A stretch of DNA of 59,441 bases from IMCC26256 sp046081705 (lineage in GTDB: Bacteria; Actinomycetota; Acidimicrobiia; IMCC26256), in NCBI GenBank assembly GCA_046081705.1, contig JBJTWK010000088.1, positions 1 through 59,441 of the forward strand. Direction: 5' to 3'. The notes beneath the pieces are model-generated. The model made no database searches and had not been told where the DNA came from. It worked only from the letters and a program-made list of their open reading frames with translations. A program made the translations under genes and the position numbers. Shown piece after piece: positions 16,678 through 25,187 of the stretch. Positions within the stretch are counted from its first letter, which is position 1, and every line of letters begins with the position of its first letter.

Positions 16678-16693
16678 ACGCCGGGGGCGGCGT
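16678..16693 (-). promoter_or_regulatory. Pause hairpin of the leuB leader
   Basis: ACGCCG-N4-CGGCGT starts 3 nt after the leader stop codon. Its CCGCCC segment can alternatively pair with the terminator 3' arm. Confidence 0.6.
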
Positions 16694-16696
16694 CCG

Positions 16697-16792
16697 CTAG
16701 GGAATGACGATGATGCGGCGCGCCACGGCGGGGCACCACGCGGCGGGACGGGTCGCGCCCGTGGAGCTGGTGGTCGCCGGAGCCGTCGCCAT
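16697..16792 (-). CDS. leuB-ilvE-cimA leader peptide with Ile-Ile-Val-Ile codons
   Basis: A 31-residue leader peptide starting MATAPATTSS and ending ARRIIVIP. The regulatory codons ATC ATC GTC ATT stand 6 to 3 codons before the stop, followed by a single Pro codon. Stalling of the ribosome there when charged tRNA-Ile or tRNA-Val is scarce would favour the antiterminator over the terminator at 16638-16669. ATG 16792 lies 9 nt after a TACATT -10 box, so the leader mRNA probably starts at or next to the AUG. This is a transcription attenuator in the classical sense; the call is an inference from layout, but each part is visible. Confidence 0.8.
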   Translation of the reverse strand: MATAPATTSSTGATRPAAWCPAVARRIIVIP

Positions 16793-16801
16793 AGGAGCCC
16801 G

Positions 16802-16807
16802 AATGTA
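16802..16807 (-). promoter_or_regulatory. -10 box (TACATT) for the leuB leader transcript
   Basis: TACATT followed by 9 nt and the leader ATG. No convincing -35 hexamer is seen. Confidence 0.6.
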
Positions 16808-16896
16808 CCACCCCGGCGGCACGACCCCCCCGCCGGATGGAATGATGCGGCCCCGGGCCACCCGGACGACGGGGGCCACGACGATTCGGGGGGATC

Positions 16897-18249
16897 GTGC
16901 ACGGAACACGAGCAGAGAGGACGGCCCGGCGCGTCGGTCGGGCGGTGGGGTCCGGTCTGATCCTGCTCGCCGTGGGAGCGCTCGGGCTCACGGCGTGCAG
17001 CGAATCGGCACCGTCCGGGGACGCGGGCGGCGACCGCATGCCCGGCGGGGGCGAGCAGTGCGAGGAGGCCTCGGTCGTCGCCTGCATCGGCGACGACACC
17101 ACCCTCGGCCGGATCGAGCACACCCCCGTGCGGGCGACCGGCGAGCCGATCCGCCTCGGGATGATCAACCAGGAGACCGGCGCGGCCGGTGCCTTCCCCG
17201 AGCTGTCGCGCGCCGATGAGGCCGCGGTGGCCTTCATCAACGCCGAACTCGGCGGGATCGACGGGCGCCCGCTCGAGCTCGTGGTCTGCGACACCCAGTT
17301 CTCCCCCGCCGGCTCGCAGTCGTGCGCCCAGCAGATGATCCAACGCGACGTCGTCGCGGTCACCGGTGGCATCGACGTGTTCGGCGACGGCATCCGCGTG
17401 CTGAGCGACAACGGCATCCCGCTCGTCGGCGGGATCCCGGTGAGCACGGCCTCGGCGACCGTGCCGACCTCGTTCCAGTTCAGCGGCGGGATCTGGGGTG
17501 CGTTCCTCGGCTTCGTCGACTACGCGATCGAGGACCTCGACGCCGGACACGTCGCGATCATGTACAGCGACTACGGGCCGATCACCGACGCCGCCCGCAC
17601 CGCGCAGCGAGCCGCCGAACGTCTGGGCGCGAAGGTCACGATGGTGCCCTTCCCGATCATCACGACCGACTTCCTCACGCCCCTCACGGCCGCGGCCCAG
17701 AGCGGTGCGGACGCCATCATCGTCGGCACCGCCGACACCGGGTGCGTCCCGTCGTTCCGCGCCGCCGAGCAGCTCGAGGTCGAGGCGGCCCTGTTCTTCA
17801 CCGGCGCGTGCGCGGCCCCGAAGATCCTCGAGAACGCCGGGGCGCGGGCGACGCGGGGCGCGTACTTCAACATCGAGCAGGAGCTCCCGGAGCCGGGCAC
17901 CACCGATCCGGACACCCGCCTGTACGACCTCGTGCTCGCGAAGTACGCCCCGGACCTCGACCCGGCCGGCGCCGGGACCGTGTCGTTCCGTTCCGTGATG
18001 AACCTCTACCAGCAGATGGTCGCGCTCGGCGACCGGGCGACCGAACGGCCCGCGATCCTGCGAGCGTTCCGGACCGCGGTGGACCACCCGTCCTTCATGG
18101 GCCACCCCTACACCTGCGACGGCGAGGCGCTGCCCGGCCTCCCGGCGATGTGCTCCCCGCAGCAGGTGATCGTGCAGAAGACCGACGACGGACTCGAGCA
18201 GCGCAGCGGCTGGATCGACGTCGGCGCCCTCGTCCGCCCCACGAAGTAG
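16897..18249 (+). CDS. Branched-chain amino acid-type ABC transporter substrate-binding lipoprotein
   Basis: An extracellular solute receptor of 450 residues of the periplasmic-binding fold type I (LivJ-like). The N-terminal Arg-rich stretch and hydrophobic segment end in the lipobox LTAC with Cys34 as lipid anchor. RLGMINQETGAAGAFPELSRADEAAVAFINAELGG is the typical first binding lobe (residues about 86-120). It precedes the permease and two ATPases and is the first gene of this liv-like unit. GTG 16897 follows a GGGGGGA stretch. The ligand could be branched-chain amino acids, amides or urea; the location beside leuB-ilvE fits amino acids but does not prove it. Confidence 0.9.
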   Translation: MHGTRAERTARRVGRAVGSGLILLAVGALGLTACSESAPSGDAGGDRMPGGGEQCEEASVVACIGDDTTLGRIEHTPVRATGEPIRLGMINQETGAAGAFPELSRADEAAVAFINAELGGIDGRPLELVVCDTQFSPAGSQSCAQQMIQRDVVAVTGGIDVFGDGIRVLSDNGIPLVGGIPVSTASATVPTSFQFSGGIWGAFLGFVDYAIEDLDAGHVAIMYSDYGPITDAARTAQRAAERLGAKVTMVPFPIITTDFLTPLTAAAQSGADAIIVGTADTGCVPSFRAAEQLEVEAALFFTGACAAPKILENAGARATRGAYFNIEQELPEPGTTDPDTRLYDLVLAKYAPDLDPAGAGTVSFRSVMNLYQQMVALGDRATERPAILRAFRTAVDHPSFMGHPYTCDGEALPGLPAMCSPQQVIVQKTDDGLEQRSGWIDVGALVRPTK

Positions 18250-18260
18250 GAGCCGGGACC

Positions 18261-20264
18261 ATCGGGACGTACGGCGGGTACCTCCTCGTCGGCCTCGGCG
18301 CCGGCGGGGTGCTCGCGGCCCTCGCGATCGGGCTCGTACTGACCTTCCGGGCCTCGGGGGTCGTCAACTTCGCCCACGCGGCGACCGGGACCTACCTCGC
18401 GTTCGTCTTCTTCGAACTGCGCCAGAGCGGCGATCTCGTGCTCCCCGTCCTCGGCCTCCCCGCCCGCGCTCACCTGGTCGACCGCCCGACCGTCGCGACC
18501 GCGCTCATCGTGACCGTCGTGCTCGCCGCGTGCGTCGGACTCCTCATCTACGGGCTCGTGTTCCGACCGCTGCGGACCGCGCCGCCCCTCGCCCGCATCG
18601 TCGCCTCGCTCGGGCTGCTCCTCTACATCCAGGAGATGGTCCGACTGCGGTTCGGCGGGGGCGGGGGTTCTGCGCTGTTCCGGATCGGCGACCTACTCCC
18701 GACGGGAGCCGTGCGGATCCTCGGCGTCGCGGTCCCGACGAACCGGTTCGTGCTCGCCGGGCTCGCCGTGGCGACCGCGCTCGTGCTCGCCGCGGTGTTC
18801 CGCTCGACCCGTTTCGGGCTCGCCACCCGCGCCGCAGCCGAGAACGAGCGGGGCGCAGTGCTCACCGGCATCTCACCCGACCGGGTGGCCGCCGTGAACT
18901 GGATGCTCGCGACGGTGCTCGCCGGCCTGGCGGTCATCCTCATCGGCTCGGTGACCAAGCAGCTCGACGTGGTCTCCACGTCTCTGCTCGTCGTGCCGGC
19001 CCTCGCCGCAGCGCTGCTCGGCGGGATGTCGTCGTTCCTCCTCACCACGCTGGCCGGTCTCGCCATCGGCATGACCCAGGCCGCCCTCACCCACTTCGCC
19101 ACCGTCGAGCAGTCCCTGCCCTCGTGGCTGCCGCGCACCGGCATCCCCGAGGCGGTCCCGTTCATCCTCATCCTCGTGGCGATCACGCTGCGCGGCCGCG
19201 CCCTCCCGACCCGGGGGGCGCTCGAGGAGCGGTACCACCCGGCGGCTCCGAGTCCCCGGCACCCGGTCCGGTGGACCGTCATCGGCGCCGCGGTCGCCAC
19301 CCTGATGATGGTGACGATGGGCGGGGCGTGGCGGCTCGCGCTCATCGTCTCGCTCATCGCGACGGTCGTCGCGCTCTCGAGCGTCGTGCTCACGGGCTGG
19401 GTCGGCCAGATCTCGCTCGCCCAGCTCGCGATCGCCGGCATCGCCGGCTTCACCACGGCGAAGCTCAGCGCCGAGGCGGGCGTCGCGTTCCCGTTCTCCG
19501 CGGTGCTCGCGATCGCCGTCGCGGTCGGTGGTGGGTTGCTCGCCGGCTACCCGGCGGTGCGGGTGCGCGGCGCCACCCTCGCCGTGGCGACACTCGGCGC
19601 AGCCACCGCGATCCAGGCGCTCGTGTTCTCCTCGGTCGCACTCACCGGTGGGGTCGGCGGCATCGGGGCCGCGCGACCGCGCATCCTCGGACTCGACCTC
19701 GGCATCGACGCCCGCGGCGCCGCGTTCCCGAGGTGGCAGTTCGGCGTGTTCGTCATCGTGGTGGTCGCGGTCTGCCTCATCCTCGTGGCGAACCTCCGGC
19801 GCTCGACGACGGGTCTGCGCTGGCTCGCGGTGCGCTCCAATGAGCGAGCCGCGGCGGCGGCCGGGATCGACGTCACCGCGATGAAGCTACTGGCCTTCGG
19901 CGTGGCCTCGGCCCTCGCCGGGATCGGCGGGGTGCTCACCGCCTACGAACTCACCCGCCTGTCGCCCGACGTGTTCCTCGTCTTCGGGGCCCTCGCGACC
20001 CTCGCCCTCCTCTACCTCGGCGGGGTCGGGCGGATCGCGGGCGCGCTCATCGCCGGCGCGCTCGCCTCCGGCGGCCTGCTCACCCAGGCGCTCGGCGGGA
20101 ACGGCTCGGTCGGATCGAAGTACCAGGTGGCCCTCAGCGGCGTCGTCCTCATCGTCGTGACGATCGTGCAGCCCGACGGCATCGCGGGTGCGGTGGCCGG
20201 TCTGCGGGCCCGCCTGACCGCACACGACCGGGCACCCCGCTCGACCGCGGACGGTCGCGCGTGA
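18261..20264 (+). CDS. Fused LivH-LivM-type ABC transporter permease, probable ATC start
   Basis: A single protein of about 667 residues carries two branched-chain amino acid permease domains. The LivH-like half (about residues 1-300) has IGLVLTFRASGVVNFAHAA. The LivM-like half (about 330-640) has LTGWVGQISLAQLAIAGIAGF and ELTRLSPDVFLVFGALATLALLYLGG. The start is unusual: between the previous stop and the first helix there is no ATG, GTG or TTG in frame. The best candidate is ATC 18261, 8 nt after an AGGAG site that overlaps the previous stop. The next normal start, GTG 18309, would cut away most of the first helix. Its stop overlaps livG in GTGA. Confidence 0.88.
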   Translation: MGTYGGYLLVGLGAGGVLAALAIGLVLTFRASGVVNFAHAATGTYLAFVFFELRQSGDLVLPVLGLPARAHLVDRPTVATALIVTVVLAACVGLLIYGLVFRPLRTAPPLARIVASLGLLLYIQEMVRLRFGGGGGSALFRIGDLLPTGAVRILGVAVPTNRFVLAGLAVATALVLAAVFRSTRFGLATRAAAENERGAVLTGISPDRVAAVNWMLATVLAGLAVILIGSVTKQLDVVSTSLLVVPALAAALLGGMSSFLLTTLAGLAIGMTQAALTHFATVEQSLPSWLPRTGIPEAVPFILILVAITLRGRALPTRGALEERYHPAAPSPRHPVRWTVIGAAVATLMMVTMGGAWRLALIVSLIATVVALSSVVLTGWVGQISLAQLAIAGIAGFTTAKLSAEAGVAFPFSAVLAIAVAVGGGLLAGYPAVRVRGATLAVATLGAATAIQALVFSSVALTGGVGGIGAARPRILGLDLGIDARGAAFPRWQFGVFVIVVVAVCLILVANLRRSTTGLRWLAVRSNERAAAAAGIDVTAMKLLAFGVASALAGIGGVLTAYELTRLSPDVFLVFGALATLALLYLGGVGRIAGALIAGALASGGLLTQALGGNGSVGSKYQVALSGVVLIVVTIVQPDGIAGAVAGLRARLTAHDRAPRSTADGRA

Positions 20265-21046
20265 CCACCGAGGCCCTCGTGGTCGAGGAACTCACCGTGT
20301 CGTACGGCGGTGTCCTCGCGGTCGACGGCGTGTCGCTGACCGTCGCCCCGGGCGAGGTCGTGGGACTCATCGGACCGAACGGCGCGGGGAAGACGAGCCT
20401 CATCGACGCGGTGACCGGATTCACGCCGGCACGCGGACGCGTACGGGTCGGCGGCACACCCGTGGACGTGCTCCCGCCGCACGGTCGGGCCCGGACCGGG
20501 CTCGCCCGCACGTTCCAGTCGGTCGAACTCTTCGACGAGCTCACGGTGGAGGAGAACCTCCGCGTGGCCGCATCCGATCCGCGGTGGTGGAGCCCGTTCG
20601 TCGACGCGCTGCGGCCACGTGACCGGCACCGGGAGGATGTGCGCTGGGCCCTCGATGCGGTGGGTCTCGGCGACGCGGCGACGGTCATGCCGTCCGAACT
20701 GCCGACCGGACGCTCCCGACTCGTCGGCGTCGCGCGGGCGTTGGTCCGTCGGCCCGCCGTGCTGCTCCTCGACGAGCCCGCCGCGGGCCTCGACACCGTC
20801 GAGTCGGCCGCCCTCGGCGAACGGATCCGGGCGATCGCGGCGTCGGGGATCGCCGTGCTCCTCGTGGACCACGACATGTCGCTCGTGCTGTCCGTGTGCG
20901 ATCGGGTCGCGGTGCTCGACTTCGGACGCATCATCGCCGAGGGCGCACCCGCGTCGGTGCGCGAGGACCCGCGGGTCATCGAGGCGTACCTCGGCACCTC
21001 CGGCCCCCCGCAGGCCGTCGACCCCGGGCCGGGAGCCGGCGCATGA
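20261..21046 (+). CDS. livG: ABC transporter ATP-binding protein, LivG type
   Basis: A cytoplasmic ATPase of 261 residues that powers the fused permease. The Walker A motif is GPNGAGKTS. LARTFQSVELFDELTVEENL gives the Q-loop. The signature is SELPTGRSRLVGVARAL rather than LSGGQ, a divergence common in this subfamily. Walker B is VLLLDEPAAGLD and the H-loop is LLVDHDMSLV, typical of LivG. GTG 20261 overlaps the permease stop and its own stop overlaps livF, both by 4 nt. Confidence 0.93.
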   Translation: MTTEALVVEELTVSYGGVLAVDGVSLTVAPGEVVGLIGPNGAGKTSLIDAVTGFTPARGRVRVGGTPVDVLPPHGRARTGLARTFQSVELFDELTVEENLRVAASDPRWWSPFVDALRPRDRHREDVRWALDAVGLGDAATVMPSELPTGRSRLVGVARALVRRPAVLLLDEPAAGLDTVESAALGERIRAIAASGIAVLLVDHDMSLVLSVCDRVAVLDFGRIIAEGAPASVREDPRVIEAYLGTSGPPQAVDPGPGAGA

Positions 21047-21786
21047 GCGATCCGGTGCTCGTCACCAAGCGGCTGCGGGCCGGGTACGACGGGGTCGCGG
21101 TCGTCCACGACCTCGACCTCACGGTGGACGGCGGCGAGGTCGTCGCCCTCCTCGGCGCGAACGGCGCGGGGAAGACGACCACGCTGCTCACCGTCGCGGG
21201 GCTCCTCCCGCCGATCGACGGCACGCTGCTCGTCCTCGACGAGTTGGCGCACGACGAGCACGGCCGGGGTCGTCGGGTGCGGCGCTCGGCCCTGACCCGC
21301 ACCTGGCGGCGGGCCCGACGGGGCGTCGCGCTCGTCCCCGAGGATCGCGGACTCTTCCCCGGCCTCACCGTGCGGGAACACCTCCGCCTCACGTCCGCCG
21401 GTCGGGGCGCCACGACCCGGGCGTTCGACCTCTTCCCCGCCCTCGCGCCGCTCGCCGACCGGCGGGCCGGTCTCCTGTCGGGGGGCGAGCAGCAGATGCT
21501 CGCGCTGGCCCGTGCGCTCGTGCAGGAGCCGCGCCTACTCATGGTCGACGAGATGAGCCTCGGACTCGCGCCGATCATCGTGGAGCGGCTGCTGCCGATG
21601 CTGCGGACGATCGCCACCGAGACCGGGGCCGGCGTGCTCCTCGTCGAGCAGCACGTCCCGATGGCGCTCGCCGTCGCCGATCGCGCCGTCGTGATGTCGC
21701 GCGGCCGCGACGTCGCGAGCGGGACCGCGGCGGAACTGGCCGGTCGACCCGATATCCTCGAGGCGTCCTACCTCGGCGAACGCTGA
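21043..21786 (+). CDS. livF: ABC transporter ATP-binding protein, LivF type
   Basis: The second ATPase of the transporter, 247 residues. Walker A is GANGAGKTTT. LVPEDRGLFPGLTVREHLRL is a LivF fingerprint. The signature is LLSGGEQQMLALARAL, Walker B LLMVDEMSLGLAP and the H-loop LLVEQHVPMAL. A roughly 20-residue insertion (HDEHGRGRRVRRSALTRTWR) between Walker A and the Q-loop is longer and more basic than usual. ATG 21043 overlaps the livG stop by 4 nt. It is the last gene of the transporter unit. Confidence 0.93.
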   Translation: MSDPVLVTKRLRAGYDGVAVVHDLDLTVDGGEVVALLGANGAGKTTTLLTVAGLLPPIDGTLLVLDELAHDEHGRGRRVRRSALTRTWRRARRGVALVPEDRGLFPGLTVREHLRLTSAGRGATTRAFDLFPALAPLADRRAGLLSGGEQQMLALARALVQEPRLLMVDEMSLGLAPIIVERLLPMLRTIATETGAGVLLVEQHVPMALAVADRAVVMSRGRDVASGTAAELAGRPDILEASYLGER

Positions 21787-21882
21787 GCGCGGTCGGCCGG
21801 GGTCGACCCGGCCGGGATCGTCCGGTTCGCCCGGTCCCCGACCGCACGGGGTGCCGCCATCGGACCGCCGGGGGTGCTCGGG

Positions 21883-21888
21883 TACCCT
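21883..21888 (+). promoter_or_regulatory. Leaderless-type -10 box (TACCCT) for greA
   Basis: TACCCT followed by 8 nt and ATG 21897. No ribosome site is present between box and start. Confidence 0.6.
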
Positions 21889-21896
21889 CTCGCCCC

Positions 21897-22373
21897 ATGA
21901 GCAGCCCTGCGACCCTCTCTCCGGCTGCGGCCGAACGCCTTCGCGAGGAACTCGCCGAGCGCAGCGGGCCGCGTCGCCTCATGATCACCGATCGCATCGA
22001 GAAGGCGCGCGAGCTCGGCGACCTCAAGGAGAACGCCGACTACCACGCGGCGAAGGACGAGCAGGGTCTCAACGAAGCTCGGGTCCGCCAGATCGAGGCG
22101 ATCCTGCGCGACGCGGTGATCGTCGAGGCGGACAGCACCGAGCTCGCGCTACCCGGCACGATCATCGAGATCCGGTTCGCAGGTTCCGACGACACCACGA
22201 CCTACCTGCTCGGCTCCATCGAGGAGCGCCGCGACGACCTCGAGGTGCTCAGCACGTCGTCGCCCCTGGGCACCGTGCTGCTCAACCAGCCGGTGGGCGG
22301 CCCCTACCGCTACGAGACGCCGGCGAAGCGGACCGTCGAGGTCGAGATCGTCTCGATCCGACTCGCCGACTGA
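21897..22373 (+). CDS. greA: Transcription elongation factor GreA
   Basis: It rescues backtracked RNA polymerase by stimulating transcript cleavage. It has 158 residues, normal length. The N-terminal coiled coil contains AAERLREELAERSG and ITDRIEKARELGDLKENADYHAAKDEQG; the acidic tip residues D and E that reach the polymerase active site are present in GDLKENADYH. The C-terminal FKBP-like domain ends TPAKRTVEVEIVSI. ATG is chosen because of the leaderless promoter. It converges on the antiporter-GlnD gene with only 16 bp between the stops. Confidence 0.97.
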   Translation: MSSPATLSPAAAERLREELAERSGPRRLMITDRIEKARELGDLKENADYHAAKDEQGLNEARVRQIEAILRDAVIVEADSTELALPGTIIEIRFAGSDDTTTYLLGSIEERRDDLEVLSTSSPLGTVLLNQPVGGPYRYETPAKRTVEVEIVSIRLAD

Positions 22374-22389
22374 CCCGACCCGCCGGCGT

Positions 22390-25176
22390 TCAGCCGACCG
22401 CGGCGAGCGCCGCCGCGGCCCGGCGTCGGGCCCGGCGCCCACGGGTCGGCGTGACCCCCTCGAGGAGTGCGGCGCGCACCGCAGCCTTCGCCTCGCGGGT
22501 GAGCTTGCGCCCGTCGGCATCCGTGAGTTCGAAGCGGTCGACCGCCTGACCGTCGAGCGTCACGAGGCGAGCCGAGTGCACGCTCGCCCCGGCGGCGGCA
22601 AGGCCGACCGTGATCATGTGCAGCAGTCCTCGCCGGTCCGGGCTGCGCACCTCGCACAGCGTGTACCACGGTGACGCGGCGTCGTCGAAGGCGACCTCGG
22701 CGTCCGGGTTCGGCGGGGAGACGAGCGTCGACGCGAATGCAGCGGTGATGGAGACCTCGAGGGCGGCGGCGTCGGGGCCGGCGGCCTCCACCTGCGCCGC
22801 CGGATCGAGCCGCGGCGGTTCGAGCGGCGGCCGTTCGACGGTGAACGACTCGAGGGCCGCGCCGTCGCCCCAGGTCGCCACCGTCGCCTCGAGCACGTCG
22901 AGGCCGTGGTCGGCGAGCACCCCGGACACCCGGGCGAGGAGGCCGGGGGTGTCGCGACTCACGACCTCGATGCGCCAGCGCCCCGGTCCGATCGGGTCGA
23001 CCGCCACCCGGGCCTGACCCCGGGCGGGCGGCGGTTCGATGCGTTCGGCCTGACGGGCGATCGCGTCGGCGTCCTGGGCGAGCACGTAACCCTGGGGCGC
23101 GTGCTCGATGCGCTCGATCACCCGTCGCCGCCCGCGCGCCCGCGCGATCGCGTCGGCCCGGCGCAGGTCGACGACGGATCGGGCCTCGGATCCGGTGAGC
23201 GCCTCCTGCTCGACCACGTTGAGGAGCAGGGCGAGGATCTCGTCGAGGCGGCGACGATCGACCACGTCGAGGGGTGCGACCGCGACGCTCAACACGTAGA
23301 GCGACCGCACGAGTTCGCTCGTGCCGAGGTGGGTGGCCGCCGGCAGCACCGCATCCTCGCTCAGGCCGTCGGCCCGCATCGCGAGGGCCCGGAGGAGCCC
23401 CTGGTCGGTCACGAGCGTCACGAGCGCACGCTGGTCCTCGACCGCGAGTCGCAGGCGGTCCGCGAACGCTCGTGCGAGCGGCGCGGAGTCGACGTCGGGG
23501 CCGGCGGTGTCGAGGACGAGTGCGGCGAGCAGCAGCACCCCGGGCTCCTCGATCCGGGACCACGCCCGGGCCACGACCTCGTCGTCCCGGGGCGCCTCGC
23601 GGACCCGCTCCACGAGCTCGAAGCGCAGGGTCTGCCCCGCGTCGAGCATGTAGGGATCCGCCCGACGCATCCGCAACGCCGCCGCGAGTTCGGGCAGGGC
23701 GCGCTCGAGGACCCCGGTGCGCTCGAGGAAGCGCCACGACCGGTCCCCGCCGAACTCCAGCACCGCGACGAGCCGCCGGGTCGCGTCGGCGTCCCACGGG
23801 AGCACCGTGTCGCCGAGCCCGCCGAGCCAGTCGAGCAGGTCCTCGCCCGGGGCCCGGGCCGCCTCGAGCGCGGTCGCCGCGTCGAAGGCCACGGTGAGGG
23901 CGACCTCGGCCGGCGGGCGGGCCGCGAGCTCGACCGTGCCGTCGTCGACCCGCAACCACCCACCGGCGGGCATGGCCTCCCCGGCCGCCGCCTCGGCCCC
24001 CCGACGTCGCTGGATGGTGCGCAGCCGGGCTTTGAGGAGCGGCGGGGCGAGCACGGTCGTCACGATGACGACGAGCAGCAGCGCGGCGTAGAGATCGTCG
24101 CTCAGCGCGCCGCTCGAGAGCCCGATGGTGGCGAAGATGAGCCCGACCTCGCCGCGCGGAATCATGCCGAACCCCATGACCCACTTGTCGCCCCGGGCCC
24201 CGATCGCGCCGAGCGCGCTCATGAGCTTCCCGATGATCGCGATGACGAACAGCACCGCCGCGATCCCGAGCACCTCGGGCTTGGCGAACGCGGCGACGTC
24301 GACGTTGATGCCGATGCCGAGGAAGAAGACGGGGACGAACAGGTGCCCGACGGGTGCGAGTTCCCGTTGGATCCGCTCGCGCTGCTCGCTGCGACTCAGC
24401 GCGAGCCCGGCGACGAACGCCCCCACGATCGGGGCGAGCTTGGCCGCAGTCGCGAACTCCGCGAACAGCAGGGAGAAGGCGAGGGCGAGGGCGACGAGCG
24501 TGCCGGGTGAGCGCGCGTACCGGTGGACCCCGCGGAAGAGCGAGGGCGCGAACCGGCTGCCGAGCACCGTCGTGATGACGAGGAACCCGACCGCCACCGC
24601 GATGATCGACGCGACCGAGAGCACCGAGACCGATCCGCCGGTCACGATGCGCACGACCACGGTGAGGATGAGGAGCCCGAGGACGTCGTCGACCACGGCG
24701 GCGCCCAGCACCGTGCGGGCCTCGACCGTGCCCAGCGCACGCAGATCCGAGAAGACGCGGGCCGTCACCCCGACGCTCGTGGCCGCCAGCGCCGCACCGA
24801 GGAAGAGCGAGGTGTTCGTCGACTCCCCCAGCACCTGCATCGCCACGTACCCGAGCGCCATCGGGCCGACGACCCCGATCGCCGCGACGCTCGACGACGC
24901 CCGTCCGACCGCACGCAGCTCGCGCAGGTCCATCTCCATGCCGACCTCGAGCAGGAGGAGGATCACGCCGATCTCGCCGAGCACGAGCAGGACGTCGTTC
25001 TCCGCCACGAGGCCGAGGACCGAGGGCCCCACGAGGATGCCGGCGACGATCTCGGCCGCGACCGCCGGGATCCCGATGCGCTCGGCCAACTCGGCGGCGA
25101 CCTTCGCCGCGACGAGCACGATGAGGATGTCGAGCAGGATCGTCGAGACGCTGCCGGCGCCGCTGGCGAGGAACAC
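22390..25176 (-). CDS. CPA2-type cation/proton antiporter fused to GlnD-like pseudo-HD and two ACT domains
   Basis: A 928-residue protein with an unusual domain order. Residues 12-385 form a 12-13-helix CPA2 (KefB/NapA-like) antiporter, with the ion-site pair D163-D164 in AAVVDDVLGLL and the FFLGIGINVDV helix. Residues about 420-660 resemble the helical and HD part of GlnD (WRFLERTGVLERALPELAA), but the HD metal motif is lost: LHDxGKG is replaced by LVLDTAGP and the His before it is missing. Residues about 735-800 (WRIEVVSRDTPGLLARVSG) and 838-905 (CEVRSPDRRGLLHMITVG) are two GlnD-type ACT domains. There is no nucleotidyltransferase domain. In GlnD the ACT domains bind glutamine, so gating of ion exchange by glutamine or nitrogen status is inferred. 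GTG 25176 lies 11 nt after the regulator gene. Confidence 0.9.
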   Translation of the reverse strand: MFLASGAGSVSTILLDILIVLVAAKVAAELAERIGIPAVAAEIVAGILVGPSVLGLVAENDVLLVLGEIGVILLLLEVGMEMDLRELRAVGRASSSVAAIGVVGPMALGYVAMQVLGESTNTSLFLGAALAATSVGVTARVFSDLRALGTVEARTVLGAAVVDDVLGLLILTVVVRIVTGGSVSVLSVASIIAVAVGFLVITTVLGSRFAPSLFRGVHRYARSPGTLVALALAFSLLFAEFATAAKLAPIVGAFVAGLALSRSEQRERIQRELAPVGHLFVPVFFLGIGINVDVAAFAKPEVLGIAAVLFVIAIIGKLMSALGAIGARGDKWVMGFGMIPRGEVGLIFATIGLSSGALSDDLYAALLLVVIVTTVLAPPLLKARLRTIQRRRGAEAAAGEAMPAGGWLRVDDGTVELAARPPAEVALTVAFDAATALEAARAPGEDLLDWLGGLGDTVLPWDADATRRLVAVLEFGGDRSWRFLERTGVLERALPELAAALRMRRADPYMLDAGQTLRFELVERVREAPRDDEVVARAWSRIEEPGVLLLAALVLDTAGPDVDSAPLARAFADRLRLAVEDQRALVTLVTDQGLLRALAMRADGLSEDAVLPAATHLGTSELVRSLYVLSVAVAPLDVVDRRRLDEILALLLNVVEQEALTGSEARSVVDLRRADAIARARGRRRVIERIEHAPQGYVLAQDADAIARQAERIEPPPARGQARVAVDPIGPGRWRIEVVSRDTPGLLARVSGVLADHGLDVLEATVATWGDGAALESFTVERPPLEPPRLDPAAQVEAAGPDAAALEVSITAAFASTLVSPPNPDAEVAFDDAASPWYTLCEVRSPDRRGLLHMITVGLAAAGASVHSARLVTLDGQAVDRFELTDADGRKLTREAKAAVRAALLEGVTPTRGRRARRRAAAALAAVG

Positions 25177-25187
25177 GGCCGACCGAC

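Noticed and set aside
20261..21046. LivG as an inactivated ATPase because of its non-LSGGQ signature
   Set aside because: LPTGRSRL-type signatures occur in this subfamily and Walker A, Walker B, Q-loop and H-loop are intact.
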